Assembly (NCBI RefSeq): GCF_005925345.1
Contig: NZ_SSHJ01000001.1
Coordinates: 633,817-697,816, forward strand
Source: Pedobacter ureilyticus
GTDB lineage: Bacteria; Bacteroidota; Bacteroidia; Sphingobacteriales; Sphingobacteriaceae
DNA: 64,000 nucleotides
Reading direction: 5' to 3'
A program made the translations under genes and the position numbers. Below the pieces are notes generated by a model that saw nothing but the letters and a program-made list of their open reading frames with translations, had not been told where the DNA came from and searched no databases. Position 1 is the stretch's first letter; every line of letters starts with the position of its first letter. Shown here one piece after another: positions 44,495 through 52,185 of the stretch.

Positions 44495-44947
44495 TTAAGA
44501 CAAATTTTTATAGGGGTTTGCCTTACCCGTTTCGATATACGATTTGAGGCTGTTGGTAAATTGTTGCCAGCCATTAGCGCAAATTTGATAACACTCTACA
44601 TTGGCATTTAAGCCTTTGTGCTCTAGTTGCAATTGGGTTGTAGTATTGCTTTGCTTTATTTGCCATATAATACTGGTGCCTACCCATTCTGTTTGATTTT
44701 TTAACTCGGGAATTGCAATTAATGATTGCTTTACCAACCAAACCACTTTACGCTGGTCTATGACTTCTGTTACTTCCATGGTTTTAAAAACATTATCGCC
44801 AAAACGCACTGTAAAAACATCATTTTGTTGAGCAGCAGATCCTTCAAACATTTCGGTCCACCAGAGTGGGACTTTTTGAGTTAACGCAACAAAAACTTGG
44901 CTAGCTTTTGCATTTAGTTCAATTGTGGTATTATAATCTTCCATCAA
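44495..44947 (-). CDS. SRPBCC/AHSA1-like domain protein
   Basis: A 150-residue START-like protein: YNTTIELNAKASQVFVALTQ, VPLWWTEMFEGSA, TMEVTEVIDQRKVVWLVK, WQQFTNSLKSYIETGKANPY. The fold encloses a hydrophobic ligand cavity; in Bacteroidota such genes often cluster with DinB and PhnB-like genes. The first two codons are both ATG, either of which may be used. Five bases separate it from the upstream DinB gene. Confidence 0.87.
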   Translation of the reverse strand: MMEDYNTTIELNAKASQVFVALTQKVPLWWTEMFEGSAAQQNDVFTVRFGDNVFKTMEVTEVIDQRKVVWLVKQSLIAIPELKNQTEWVGTSIIWQIKQSNTTTQLQLEHKGLNANVECYQICANGWQQFTNSLKSYIETGKANPYKNLS

Positions 44948-44952
44948 AATAT

Positions 44953-45465
44953 TTATGGGTTTAAATTATTTGCCAATTCGTTTAGCTGATGTGTATGCCG
45001 TTGGGTATGGTAAATCAAAAAACTGAGAAGCTCTAATCTTGTTAAATAGCCCATGCCTGGAAACTCAAAGTCGAGGCAGGTTAAACTAAGATCCAAATTT
45101 GGCAATAAAACAGCTATCGTATGGGCTATATTTTTCAACTTAGCTAGTTGTTCTTCTTTTACATAGCTTTCATCTGCAGGCTCAATAAATGGCGGCGAGT
45201 TATATTTTTCATCGAAGTTTAAAAAGATGTTTTTAATAATGGCTACTTTTTCATCGGCAGGAGCGCTAGTGGTCTTGGTACTGCCCAACAGTACTTGGTC
45301 TAAACCTGTGCCCGCCAAAATTAAATGTTGCATAACCATACCTGCCGACCAAGTATTAGGCTCTGTTTTTTGGTTAAACGTTTTTTCATTAAAGCGCTGT
45401 ATTGCACTCTCCAAATTGGAGAAGGTGTTATTCAGCTCTGCTAGTAGTTGATTATGATCTTCCAT
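44953..45465 (-). CDS. DinB-family protein
   Basis: A 170-residue four-helix bundle protein. LLAELNNTFSNLESAIQRFN, NTWSAGMVMQHLILAGTGLD and LELLSFLIYHTQRHTHQLNE (with the metal-binding His cluster HxxRHxxQL) identify the DinB/DUF664/YfiT-like superfamily, which includes thiol S-transferases using bacillithiol or related cofactors. The role is likely detoxification, unproven. Between a second DinB-like gene and SRPBCC, with gaps of 4-5 bp. Confidence 0.87.
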   Translation of the reverse strand: MEDHNQLLAELNNTFSNLESAIQRFNEKTFNQKTEPNTWSAGMVMQHLILAGTGLDQVLLGSTKTTSAPADEKVAIIKNIFLNFDEKYNSPPFIEPADESYVKEEQLAKLKNIAHTIAVLLPNLDLSLTCLDFEFPGMGYLTRLELLSFLIYHTQRHTHQLNELANNLNP

Positions 45466-45469
45466 AACT

Positions 45470-45970
45470 TTACATATATTTCATTCCAGGATAACCTAAT
45501 AGTCTACGCCAAAGCGCAATCTGACCAATGCAATTTGCTTCGCGATAGGTGTTGAAGCTTATCATTTCGAACAAGGGAAAGCTCATTTGCTCTACCGGAA
45601 AATCGATCACCTTATCTAGTTCTTCTTCGGTAACATTCAAAAGTTTTTCTCTTAAAATAGGTGAAATGGCATTCCATTGGTCTTGGTAAGTGCTCAGTTT
45701 TGGATAATTTGCATCATCCTTAATCCCTTGATGGTGCTTAAATAACTCGTCTGCACCAGATTTCAAATCAACTCCAAGTAGATTAGCCAACTCAAAACGT
45801 TCCTGAAGTAAACTTCCTGCCAGCCAATTGATATGATTGGCTTTTGTATCCAAACGTTGCTTTGCATCATCATCGTTGATACTTTCTAATACATTGTGGT
45901 AATACTTGGTGTGCATATCATACAACACCATAAAACCGTACATCCTACTACTTACTGGTTTAATTTCCAT
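45470..45970 (-). CDS. DinB-superfamily protein
   Basis: A 166-residue four-helix protein: YGFMVLYDMHTKYYHNVLES, DTKANHINWLAGSLLQERFE, TYQDQWNAISPILREKLLNV and MISFNTYREANCIGQIALWR. The spacing of His residues (H20, about H47) follows the DinB-like pattern, although the third position reads ANCIGQ rather than HxxH, so metal binding may be altered. First gene of the minus-strand run that ends with the VOC gene; it faces the divergent GlxA-type regulator gene across 221 bp. Confidence 0.78.
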   Translation of the reverse strand: MEIKPVSSRMYGFMVLYDMHTKYYHNVLESINDDDAKQRLDTKANHINWLAGSLLQERFELANLLGVDLKSGADELFKHHQGIKDDANYPKLSTYQDQWNAISPILREKLLNVTEEELDKVIDFPVEQMSFPLFEMISFNTYREANCIGQIALWRRLLGYPGMKYM

Positions 45971-46191
45971 TGCTTTATTTTTTTATCACACTAATTTACA
46001 GCACATTTAACTTAAATATAGCCATCAAAAATGTCAAAGTTTGGGTGCATTCAAGACATTTACTAACTTAGTTTAACCAAAATGTAAACATGAGACCATC
46101 TTAATTTTCAAACTTCATTACCCCAGTTTTATTTTAGCGTAAAAAACGAAAATTTGATAGCTTCATCGCCATTAAAAAAATAGAGAATTAG

Positions 46192-47160
46192 ATGAAAAAA
46201 ATAGGATTGCTGCTGAGTACAGATTATAAACTGTTGAGCGTGGCCGCTGTGTTAGAAGTATTTGAAACCGTAAATAAATTTTCGGTAGCGAATGGTAATC
46301 CAAAGCCTTTTGAAATTTACTTGCTAGCCAGTGATGAAAATATTGCACAAAACAAAACAGCATTAGGCTATCAACTTACTTCTTTAAAAGAAGCACCAGT
46401 AATGCAAATTATTCTTATTCCTGCTTTTACATCTGATGATATGCAAACTTCTTTAAGGGCAAATATGAATTGTATTCCGCGCTTGGTTGCGCAATACCAA
46501 AAAGGAGCTTGTTTAGGGAGTTTTTGCACTGGAGCATTTTTATTGGGCGCTAGTGGCTTGCTAAACGGAAAGATTGCGACCACACATGTTGACGCCAGCA
46601 ATGGCTTTTCTAATGCTTTTCCCTTGGTAAAACTGAAGGTGGATAAGACTGTTACCCAAGACGACCGTTTGTATACCAGCGGAGGAGCGACTTCATCTTT
46701 CCATCTTTTACTGCACTTGGTACATGAATATTGTGGTAAAGAAATGGCTATCCGCATTGCTAAGGTTTTTGCCATTGACATGGATCGTGAAAACCAATCC
46801 TATTTCAGTACTTTTCATCCTTCAAAAGACCATACAGATGAGTTAGTGGCCATTGCACAAAGTAAAATTGAAGCAAATTACCAAGATGCTGCCACCATTG
46901 AAGAATTGATTAAGGACATTCCATCAAGTCGTAGAAATATTGTACGCAGGTTTAAACAGATTACAGGAATTACGCCCATCGAATACCTACAGCAAACGCG
47001 AATTGAGGCGGCTAAAAAACTGCTGGAAAAAACCAATCAGCAGATGAATGAAGTTATTTACAGCTCTGGCTATAACGACCCAAAAGCCTTTAGAAAGGTT
47101 TTTAAAAAAAGCGTAGGCATGACCCCTACTCAATACCGGGAGAAGTTTCAAATAAAATAG
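46192..47160 (+). CDS. GlxA-family AraC-type transcriptional regulator with DJ-1/PfpI domain
   Basis: A 322-residue regulator. Residues 1-190 form a DJ-1/PfpI amidotransferase-like domain with the nucleophile-elbow Cys in LGSFCTGAFLLGASG (about 107) and LYTSGGATSSFHLLLHLV. Residues about 225-322 carry two AraC HTH motifs (NIVRRFKQITGITPIEYLQQ; MNEVIYSSGYNDPKAFRKVF followed by GMTPTQYR). It is divergent from the DinB-SRPBCC-VOC run, making it a candidate regulator for that run. Confidence 0.9.
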   Translation: MKKIGLLLSTDYKLLSVAAVLEVFETVNKFSVANGNPKPFEIYLLASDENIAQNKTALGYQLTSLKEAPVMQIILIPAFTSDDMQTSLRANMNCIPRLVAQYQKGACLGSFCTGAFLLGASGLLNGKIATTHVDASNGFSNAFPLVKLKVDKTVTQDDRLYTSGGATSSFHLLLHLVHEYCGKEMAIRIAKVFAIDMDRENQSYFSTFHPSKDHTDELVAIAQSKIEANYQDAATIEELIKDIPSSRRNIVRRFKQITGITPIEYLQQTRIEAAKKLLEKTNQQMNEVIYSSGYNDPKAFRKVFKKSVGMTPTQYREKFQIK

Positions 47161-47214
47161 CTGATTTGTAGCGTTTTAAATAAAAAGACGTATAGGGGTT
47201 ATAAATTAACAGAC

Positions 47215-47607
47215 ATGAAAAACCATTTATCAGCTTTTAGTATCGTTTTGTTGCTAACAATAATGTTTTCTTGCAAAAAGAAAACTTTGGATGAAAAACT
47301 TATAGGAACATGGAAATATACCTCTTCGATAGGTGGTTACGCACCAACAGTAACCGTTATAGGTAACAGGCAACTTAAATTAACGGAAACCAATTTTCAG
47401 TTTTTGAGAGATGGTGAAATAGTTGAGCAGGGAACCTATAAAATTACCGATGAAAAATCCTGGAACAACGACCCAAGAATTATATTTGAGGGCCGAGAAG
47501 AAGCACCGAAACAGTTCATTAAAGTATTAGGGAATAAACTTATTCTATTCTCTGGCGCTCCAATTGCTGCAGACGGTGTAGAAACCCATTATACAAAAGT
47601 GAAGTAA
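47215..47607 (+). CDS. Small lipocalin-like lipoprotein
   Basis: A 130-residue lipoprotein (lipobox TIMFSCKKK, Cys about 20). EKLIGTWKYTSSIGGY, FLRDGEIVEQGTYKITDEKS and KQFIKVLGNKLILF resemble the short lipocalin-like/DUF proteins abundant in Bacteroidota. Role unknown. It follows the regulator by 54 bp and may be read through from it or have its own promoter. Confidence 0.78.
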   Translation: MKNHLSAFSIVLLLTIMFSCKKKTLDEKLIGTWKYTSSIGGYAPTVTVIGNRQLKLTETNFQFLRDGEIVEQGTYKITDEKSWNNDPRIIFEGREEAPKQFIKVLGNKLILFSGAPIAADGVETHYTKVK

Positions 47608-47656
47608 TTTATTTTGATTGGCTTTTATCATCGATATTTGTAATTCGCAAAATCGT

Positions 47657-48484
47657 ATGAAGAAACTAACACTTACCTACTTTTTATTGTGCTTAGTCTC
47701 TGTAAAGCTATGTGCTCAAAAAATAGAAGTTAAAAGCACAAAGTTTGACAGCGTTAAATTCTCATTAATTAGAAAAGAACTTAACAGCCTAAACACCGAA
47801 GCTTTTACAAAAAAAGTATTTGAAGCAAATGGCACTAAATTGCCATATAGGCTATTAGCTCCAAAAAATCAGAAATTAGGAACAAAATATCCTCTAATTA
47901 TAGCGCTACATAATTCTAGTAGACTTGGCACCAACAATGAAAGCCAGCTAGAACCATTGACAAGAACGTGGCTAAGAGAGCAGATGAGAGATCAGTTTCC
48001 GGCTTTTGTACTGGCTCCACAGTTTGAAACTAGGCCTACAATTTATGCTGAGCACGACAAGCTCAAAATTTTGACAGCCACACCACAAGCAAACTTGCAA
48101 ATATTACTAAGATTGATAGATAGCTTTAAAGAAAATCCGTCGGTAGATACAAAAAGAATTTATTTGATTGGCTATTCTATGGGAGGCTCTACGGCTCAGC
48201 ATTTAATGAGTGCAAAACCGGATTGGTTTGCGGCGATGATTGCCGTTGCCGGAGTTCCAGATATTTCGAACCTTCAAAATATAAAGCACAAACCCATTTG
48301 GTTAATTCACGGTAGAAAAGACGATGAAAACCCTTTTAACGGTAGTAAGAAACTATTTGAACAATTAAAAGAAAATAAAAAAGCTCGCTTTACGATTTAC
48401 GAAAGTTTAGATCATAATAACATTACATTACCGCTTTTGGCTACAAATGAGTTGGCCAAATGGTTGTTTAAGTGGAAGATTTAG
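47657..48484 (+). CDS. Secreted alpha/beta-hydrolase (esterase/peptidase type)
   Basis: A protein of about 275 residues. An upstream in-frame ATG at 47618 adds 13 polar residues, but the ATG at 47657 gives a proper signal peptide (KKLTLTYFLLCLVSVKLCAQ), so it is preferred. The nucleophile Ser is in GYSMGGSTAQ, the acid in HGRKDDENP and the His in SLDHNNITLP. LPYRLLAPKNQKLGTKYPLI is typical of the dienelactone hydrolase/predicted-peptidase group of the prolyl oligopeptidase clan. Substrate unknown. Confidence 0.87.
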   Translation: MKKLTLTYFLLCLVSVKLCAQKIEVKSTKFDSVKFSLIRKELNSLNTEAFTKKVFEANGTKLPYRLLAPKNQKLGTKYPLIIALHNSSRLGTNNESQLEPLTRTWLREQMRDQFPAFVLAPQFETRPTIYAEHDKLKILTATPQANLQILLRLIDSFKENPSVDTKRIYLIGYSMGGSTAQHLMSAKPDWFAAMIAVAGVPDISNLQNIKHKPIWLIHGRKDDENPFNGSKKLFEQLKENKKARFTIYESLDHNNITLPLLATNELAKWLFKWKI

Positions 48485-48499
48485 TAACATTCAAAAAAT

Positions 48500-48564
48500 C
48501 GTCATTGCGAGGTACGAAGCAATCTCAGATTTGCTTTAAGATTGCTTCGTACCTCGCAATGACG
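48500..48564. repeat. Perfect 26-bp palindromic repeat element
   Basis: CGTCATTGCGAGGTACGAAG plus AATCT on the left arm pairs perfectly with 48539-48564 across a 13-nt loop. The arms are the same sequence as in the element at 28429. It lies between convergent genes, where it could also serve as a terminator. Confidence 0.9.
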
Positions 48565-48574
48565 GCCAAAATTC

Positions 48575-49102
48575 TTACTTCAAAGTTTCTTTGATCTCTC
48601 CGCAATCTAACATGCTATTGCCATAATATGGATTTCTAACTATCTTTTGGTTACTTAGCCAAGAAGCTCCTTTGTCATTCATAGCCATTGGGCAGTATTC
48701 TATGTAAACTTCTCCTGATTGCAAACCAATTGCTTTTACTTTGGCGATCATCTCATTACTCAGACTAGAGAATAGGGTACGTTGCACCTCAATATCAGTA
48801 GCAGCAGCAATTTTTGTAGCTAAACCTGTAAGTTTCTCTCCGTCAGGTAATGCGCTAGCCCCTAACTCCAAAGCCATACTTGTTTCTCTTGCTGTAGCCA
48901 AATCAGCATTAACTAAGGCATCGCTCAGCAATAAATATTGTTGATAAACCGCATTTAATTGATCGTTTTTTAATGATACTTCATTTGAAGTTTCTACCGC
49001 GAATGTTTCTTTAATAACCGCTGCTTTTTTTTTTTCTACTTTTTGGTTATTGCAAGCAACAAAGATTGTTGCTATTGCAATTAATAAGATTGTATTTTTC
49101 AT
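48575..49102 (-). CDS. DUF3347 lipoprotein, copper-locus associated
   Basis: A 175-residue lipoprotein (lipobox IFVACNNQ, Cys about 16). Residues about 45-140 form the DUF3347 helical domain (LNAVYQQYLLLSDALVNADL), followed by VYIEYCPMAMNDKGASWLSN and MLDCGEIKETL. The conserved CPMA/C...C residues resemble the metal-binding tail of CusB-linked DUF3347 domains. It precedes, on the same strand, nothing else before the repeats, while the efflux adaptors lie just upstream, so it probably binds Cu(I) or helps the efflux system. Confidence 0.87.
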   Translation of the reverse strand: MKNTILLIAIATIFVACNNQKVEKKKAAVIKETFAVETSNEVSLKNDQLNAVYQQYLLLSDALVNADLATARETSMALELGASALPDGEKLTGLATKIAAATDIEVQRTLFSSLSNEMIAKVKAIGLQSGEVYIEYCPMAMNDKGASWLSNQKIVRNPYYGNSMLDCGEIKETLK

Positions 49103-49206
49103 TATTGTTTTTCGTTCTTTTATAATCGTAAGCTTAATTAACGTGAATTTTGGGTGTTTGCACTTGTTTATCAGTAGCTTATACTTCTATTTGTATTAGG
49201 AATGGT

Positions 49207-49302
49207 CGTCATTTCGAGCGTAGTCTAGAAATCTTTGGGTCATTTATGAGAAATTATCCCTCTAAAGATTTCTACACTCGCTTCGCTGCGGTCGAAATGA
49301 CG
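49207..49302. repeat. REP-like imperfect inverted repeat
   Basis: Starts CGTCATTTCGAGCGTAG and ends GCGGTCGAAATGACG with AAATCTTT/AAAGATTT inner arms. Same family as 52041-52130 and 53455-53566. Situated between the DUF3347 gene and the first adaptor gene. Confidence 0.85.
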
Positions 49303-49378
49303 AATCCAGATCCAAAACTCACGTTAATTAGTATCTAACGCTTTAAGATCCCAGACTAAATTTGGGATGACGGCAGAG

Positions 49379-50608
49379 CTAACCCAAAGGATGCTTCCCT
49401 CTTTTCAATATATACTCACTATAAAGCAAATATGCGCCAGTTACTACCACTTCGTCGCCGGTGGCAATACCAGAAGTAATATTGATGCTATATCCATTTG
49501 CTTTGCCAACACTTACTTGCATTGGTTCAAAACTATCTTTCCCAGTTTTAATCCAAACGTGTTGACCTTTACCATCACGAATTACAGCATCTACAGGTAA
49601 AACCATTCCGCCACTAGCGCCTTGCGGTGCCAACATCACCTCTACCTGCAAACCAGGCTGCCATTGTCTATTTGGATTTGTGATACTCCCTCTAATTTGG
49701 GTAAGTTGTGTGCCTGCTTGTAACGATGGATTAATAAAATCAACTTTCATCGTTTGCGCTTGATCTTCCCAACCATTCACCACCACCTTCAAAGCTTGAC
49801 CTTGTTTAATCTGTTTCATTTCGTTTGGATAAACATCTGCTTCTACCCATAATTTCCCGTAACCTTCCAATCGCATAATTGGGCTACCTTCTGCTACATA
49901 TTGCCCTTGGGTAATGCTCAATTCGGCAACAGTTCCGCTTTGGGTAGCAAATACCGTTACGTAAGGATTTTTCTGTTGCGTTTTGCTCAGCTTTTGCAAT
50001 TGCGCTTCAGTTTGTCCGTACAACAGTAATTTCTCCTTTGCCGACGAAACCAATTTTTGCTCCACTCCGATAGCTGTGGGAGTATCGCCCGCAAATTGCT
50101 TTTGTTGCGCCAAAGCCATCAGATATTCTTGCTGCAAAGTAGCCAACTGCTCAGAATATAGCCTGTACAATGGCTGCCCTTTGCTAATTGCTACACCTGT
50201 TTCTCTTACAAACAATTCTTCTACTCTACCTGCAATCTTTGCCGAGATGTAATTGCTTTGTTGAGGATCAACCACTAATCTGCCATTCAACACACTTTGA
50301 TTGGAGATCCCTTCATTTCCTGCATCACCAATACGGATAGTTTTGATATTGGCTAGCAATTGCCTTTGCGCATCAAGCTTGATACTTTTATCGTCGCTAT
50401 TTTTCTCGAAAGGCACCAAATCCATTGCACAAATTGGACAAGTACCCATCTCGTGCTTAATTACCTGCGGATGCATTGGGCAAGTAAAGGTTTGCTGAGT
50501 TTTCTCAGCTACTTTATCGTCAGCTTTTTGCTCTCCCCTACATCCTACAATTCCAGAGATTATACTAAAGAGAAGTAGGATGATTACGCTATGTTTAATT
50601 CTTTTCAT
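49379..50608 (-). CDS. cusB: CusB-like RND periplasmic adaptor with N-terminal heavy-metal-binding domain
   Basis: A 409-residue lipoprotein (lipobox GIVGCRG, Cys about 23). Residues about 42-68 are the heavy-metal-binding domain TCPMHPQVIK...GTCPICAMDLVP. The membrane-fusion core follows: YISAKIAGRVEELFVRETGV (barrel-sandwich half), an alpha-hairpin rich in Gln (YSEQLATLQQEYLMALAQQK), TVAELSITQGQYVAEGSPIM and beta-barrel/proximal domains (LWVEADVYPNEMKQIKQGQA). It should link the inner-membrane RND pump to the outer-membrane channel for Cu(I)/Ag(I) export. A second adaptor gene lies upstream, an unusual duplication. Confidence 0.9.
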   Translation of the reverse strand: MKRIKHSVIILLLFSIISGIVGCRGEQKADDKVAEKTQQTFTCPMHPQVIKHEMGTCPICAMDLVPFEKNSDDKSIKLDAQRQLLANIKTIRIGDAGNEGISNQSVLNGRLVVDPQQSNYISAKIAGRVEELFVRETGVAISKGQPLYRLYSEQLATLQQEYLMALAQQKQFAGDTPTAIGVEQKLVSSAKEKLLLYGQTEAQLQKLSKTQQKNPYVTVFATQSGTVAELSITQGQYVAEGSPIMRLEGYGKLWVEADVYPNEMKQIKQGQALKVVVNGWEDQAQTMKVDFINPSLQAGTQLTQIRGSITNPNRQWQPGLQVEVMLAPQGASGGMVLPVDAVIRDGKGQHVWIKTGKDSFEPMQVSVGKANGYSINITSGIATGDEVVVTGAYLLYSEYILKRGKHPLG

Positions 50609-50747
50609 TTGTATTTTTTTATGCCACAGTACTTGTCCCGATTTTCGGGATACATAGATATTTTTTTTGTAAAACTGTCCCTGAAATAAATTTGCTTCGC
50701 AGCTATTGCATGGTCAGGGTGACGGTCTATCGACGGTTCGTCATGCT

Positions 50748-50792
50748 GAATTTATTTTACTTCGTAGCTTTTCGCTTCGCTACAGGTCAGCA
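50748..50792. repeat. Fragment of a dispersed repeat between the two adaptor genes
   Basis: GAATTTATTTTACTTCGTAGC...GCTTCGCTACAGGTCAGC resembles 36989-37030. It lies in the 222-bp gap between adaptor genes; CGTAGC and GCTACA could pair in a small hairpin. Confidence 0.4.
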
Positions 50793-50831
50793 TCCGCTTT
50801 TGGGTAACTTACTGCCAAGCCTTTTAACTTT

Positions 50832-52046
50832 TTACTTTTCACTTTCAACTTTTATAAAGCTTTCACTGTCGACCAAGTAAGCGGCATTTTTAGCAAACAC
50901 TACATTAGCAATATCCTCTTTAACCTGTACCATTCCGTTCATGCGTAAGCCGGTATTTAAGTTCATACTTACAAACACGCCATTTTCTTTTTTGAAAGCC
51001 ACACTTTGAGCACCAATACTAACTACTGAGGTTTCTGGCAACCAATAACTTTGAGATACCAACACCGGAATTTTCGCCGTTAAAATTTCACCTGCTTTAA
51101 ACCTTCCTTTGTTGAGGTAAACTCTAGCAACGGTGAAATTTTCTCCAGCTTTAATCATCGGTTGTATTAATCCGATAGTCGATGTCTGAAAGCTATCTTC
51201 TTTATCAGCAGTTTTATAAAAAGCTAGCTTGCTTCCTTTTTTAACCAAAGTTCCAAGACTAGGTTTCAAAGCAAATTCTGCAAGTAATTGATCAGCTTTA
51301 TAAATCGTAAAAATGCTTTGCCCTGCATTTACGTACTGTCCTTCCCTTATCATCATTGGCGAATTATCTACTTTAGGAGCCGGCGCTGCACTTGCTGTAG
51401 CATTGCCACTGCCGCCACTCATTCCCGACATACCATCACTACCACTCTCGCTACTTGACGCAGTTAGAGCAGCATTGTTATTAGCTAAAGTTTTTTCCAA
51501 AATATAACCTTCTACTGGACTGTAAATTGGAATACGATAGTTCACTTTCTTACTTTGCAACACCTGTTGGATGGTTTGGTTGCTCATGCCCAGCAACAGC
51601 AATCTTTGTTTAGCCTGTGCCAACAAATGCTCATCACCAGCACTTTGCGAGAGATAAATCAACTCTTGTTGTGCCGCAGCCAAATCTGGAGCATAAATTT
51701 CAAATAGCAACTGTCCTTTTTTAACAGGTTGATAATTGTATTTGATGTACAGCTTTTCCAAACGGCCACCAACTCTACTGGCGATACTGGTTTGGCTACG
51801 ATTATCATAATTTACAATACCTTGTACCTCGGCAGTGAAGATTTTGGTCTCGTAACTCGCCTTAACCACGGCTGTTTTAGCTACTACCTGTTCATTTGAA
51901 GGAGCAATTAAAGCTTTAAGACTTGAATCTACCTCTACTTTTCCAATATCATGATGATCTTTTTGGGGTTTGGTTTGGCAAGATGCGAGGAATAGCACTG
52001 TTACTAGTATCAGTAGACTTTGCAGTACCTTTTCCACGTTCGTCAT
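50832..52046 (-). CDS. Second CusB-like RND periplasmic adaptor, lipoprotein
   Basis: An adaptor of about 404 residues. The frame stays open upstream to an ATG at 52208, but residues encoded there come from a REP-like repeat; the ATG at 52046, just inside that repeat, yields a lipoprotein signal (SLLILVTVLFLASCQTK) and is the credible start. Core segments: QTSIASRVGGRLEKLYIKYN, YAPDLAAAQQELIYLSQSAG (hairpin), YSPVEGYILEKTLANNNAAL, a Gly/Ser/Met-rich insertion (SGSDGMSGMSGGSGNATAS) possibly binding metal, and SQSYWLPETSVVSIGAQ. No HMBD domain. It could form mixed adaptor hexamers with the first adaptor or serve the same pump under different conditions. Confidence 0.87.
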   Translation of the reverse strand: MTNVEKVLQSLLILVTVLFLASCQTKPQKDHHDIGKVEVDSSLKALIAPSNEQVVAKTAVVKASYETKIFTAEVQGIVNYDNRSQTSIASRVGGRLEKLYIKYNYQPVKKGQLLFEIYAPDLAAAQQELIYLSQSAGDEHLLAQAKQRLLLLGMSNQTIQQVLQSKKVNYRIPIYSPVEGYILEKTLANNNAALTASSSESGSDGMSGMSGGSGNATASAAPAPKVDNSPMMIREGQYVNAGQSIFTIYKADQLLAEFALKPSLGTLVKKGSKLAFYKTADKEDSFQTSTIGLIQPMIKAGENFTVARVYLNKGRFKAGEILTAKIPVLVSQSYWLPETSVVSIGAQSVAFKKENGVFVSMNLNTGLRMNGMVQVKEDIANVVFAKNAAYLVDSESFIKVESEK

Positions 52047-52130
52047 TTCGAGTACAGCCGAGAAATCTTTGAATATTGAAAGCCGATTTAAAAGATTTCT
52101 CCATTCCGCTGCGCTCCAGTCGAAATGACG
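52041..52130. repeat. REP-like element overlapping an adaptor start codon
   Basis: CGTCATTTCGAGTACAGCCG ... CCAGTCGAAATGACG with inner AAATCTTT/AAAGATTT arms. The terminal CGTCAT contains, on the minus strand, the ATG used by the second adaptor gene. A separate small hairpin (TCTCTCCCC-TTT-GGGGAGAGA) follows at about 52142. Confidence 0.85.
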
Positions 52131-52185
52131 ATTATTGCTATTCTCTCCCCTTTGGGGAGAGATGCCCAACGGGCAGAGAGGGGCT

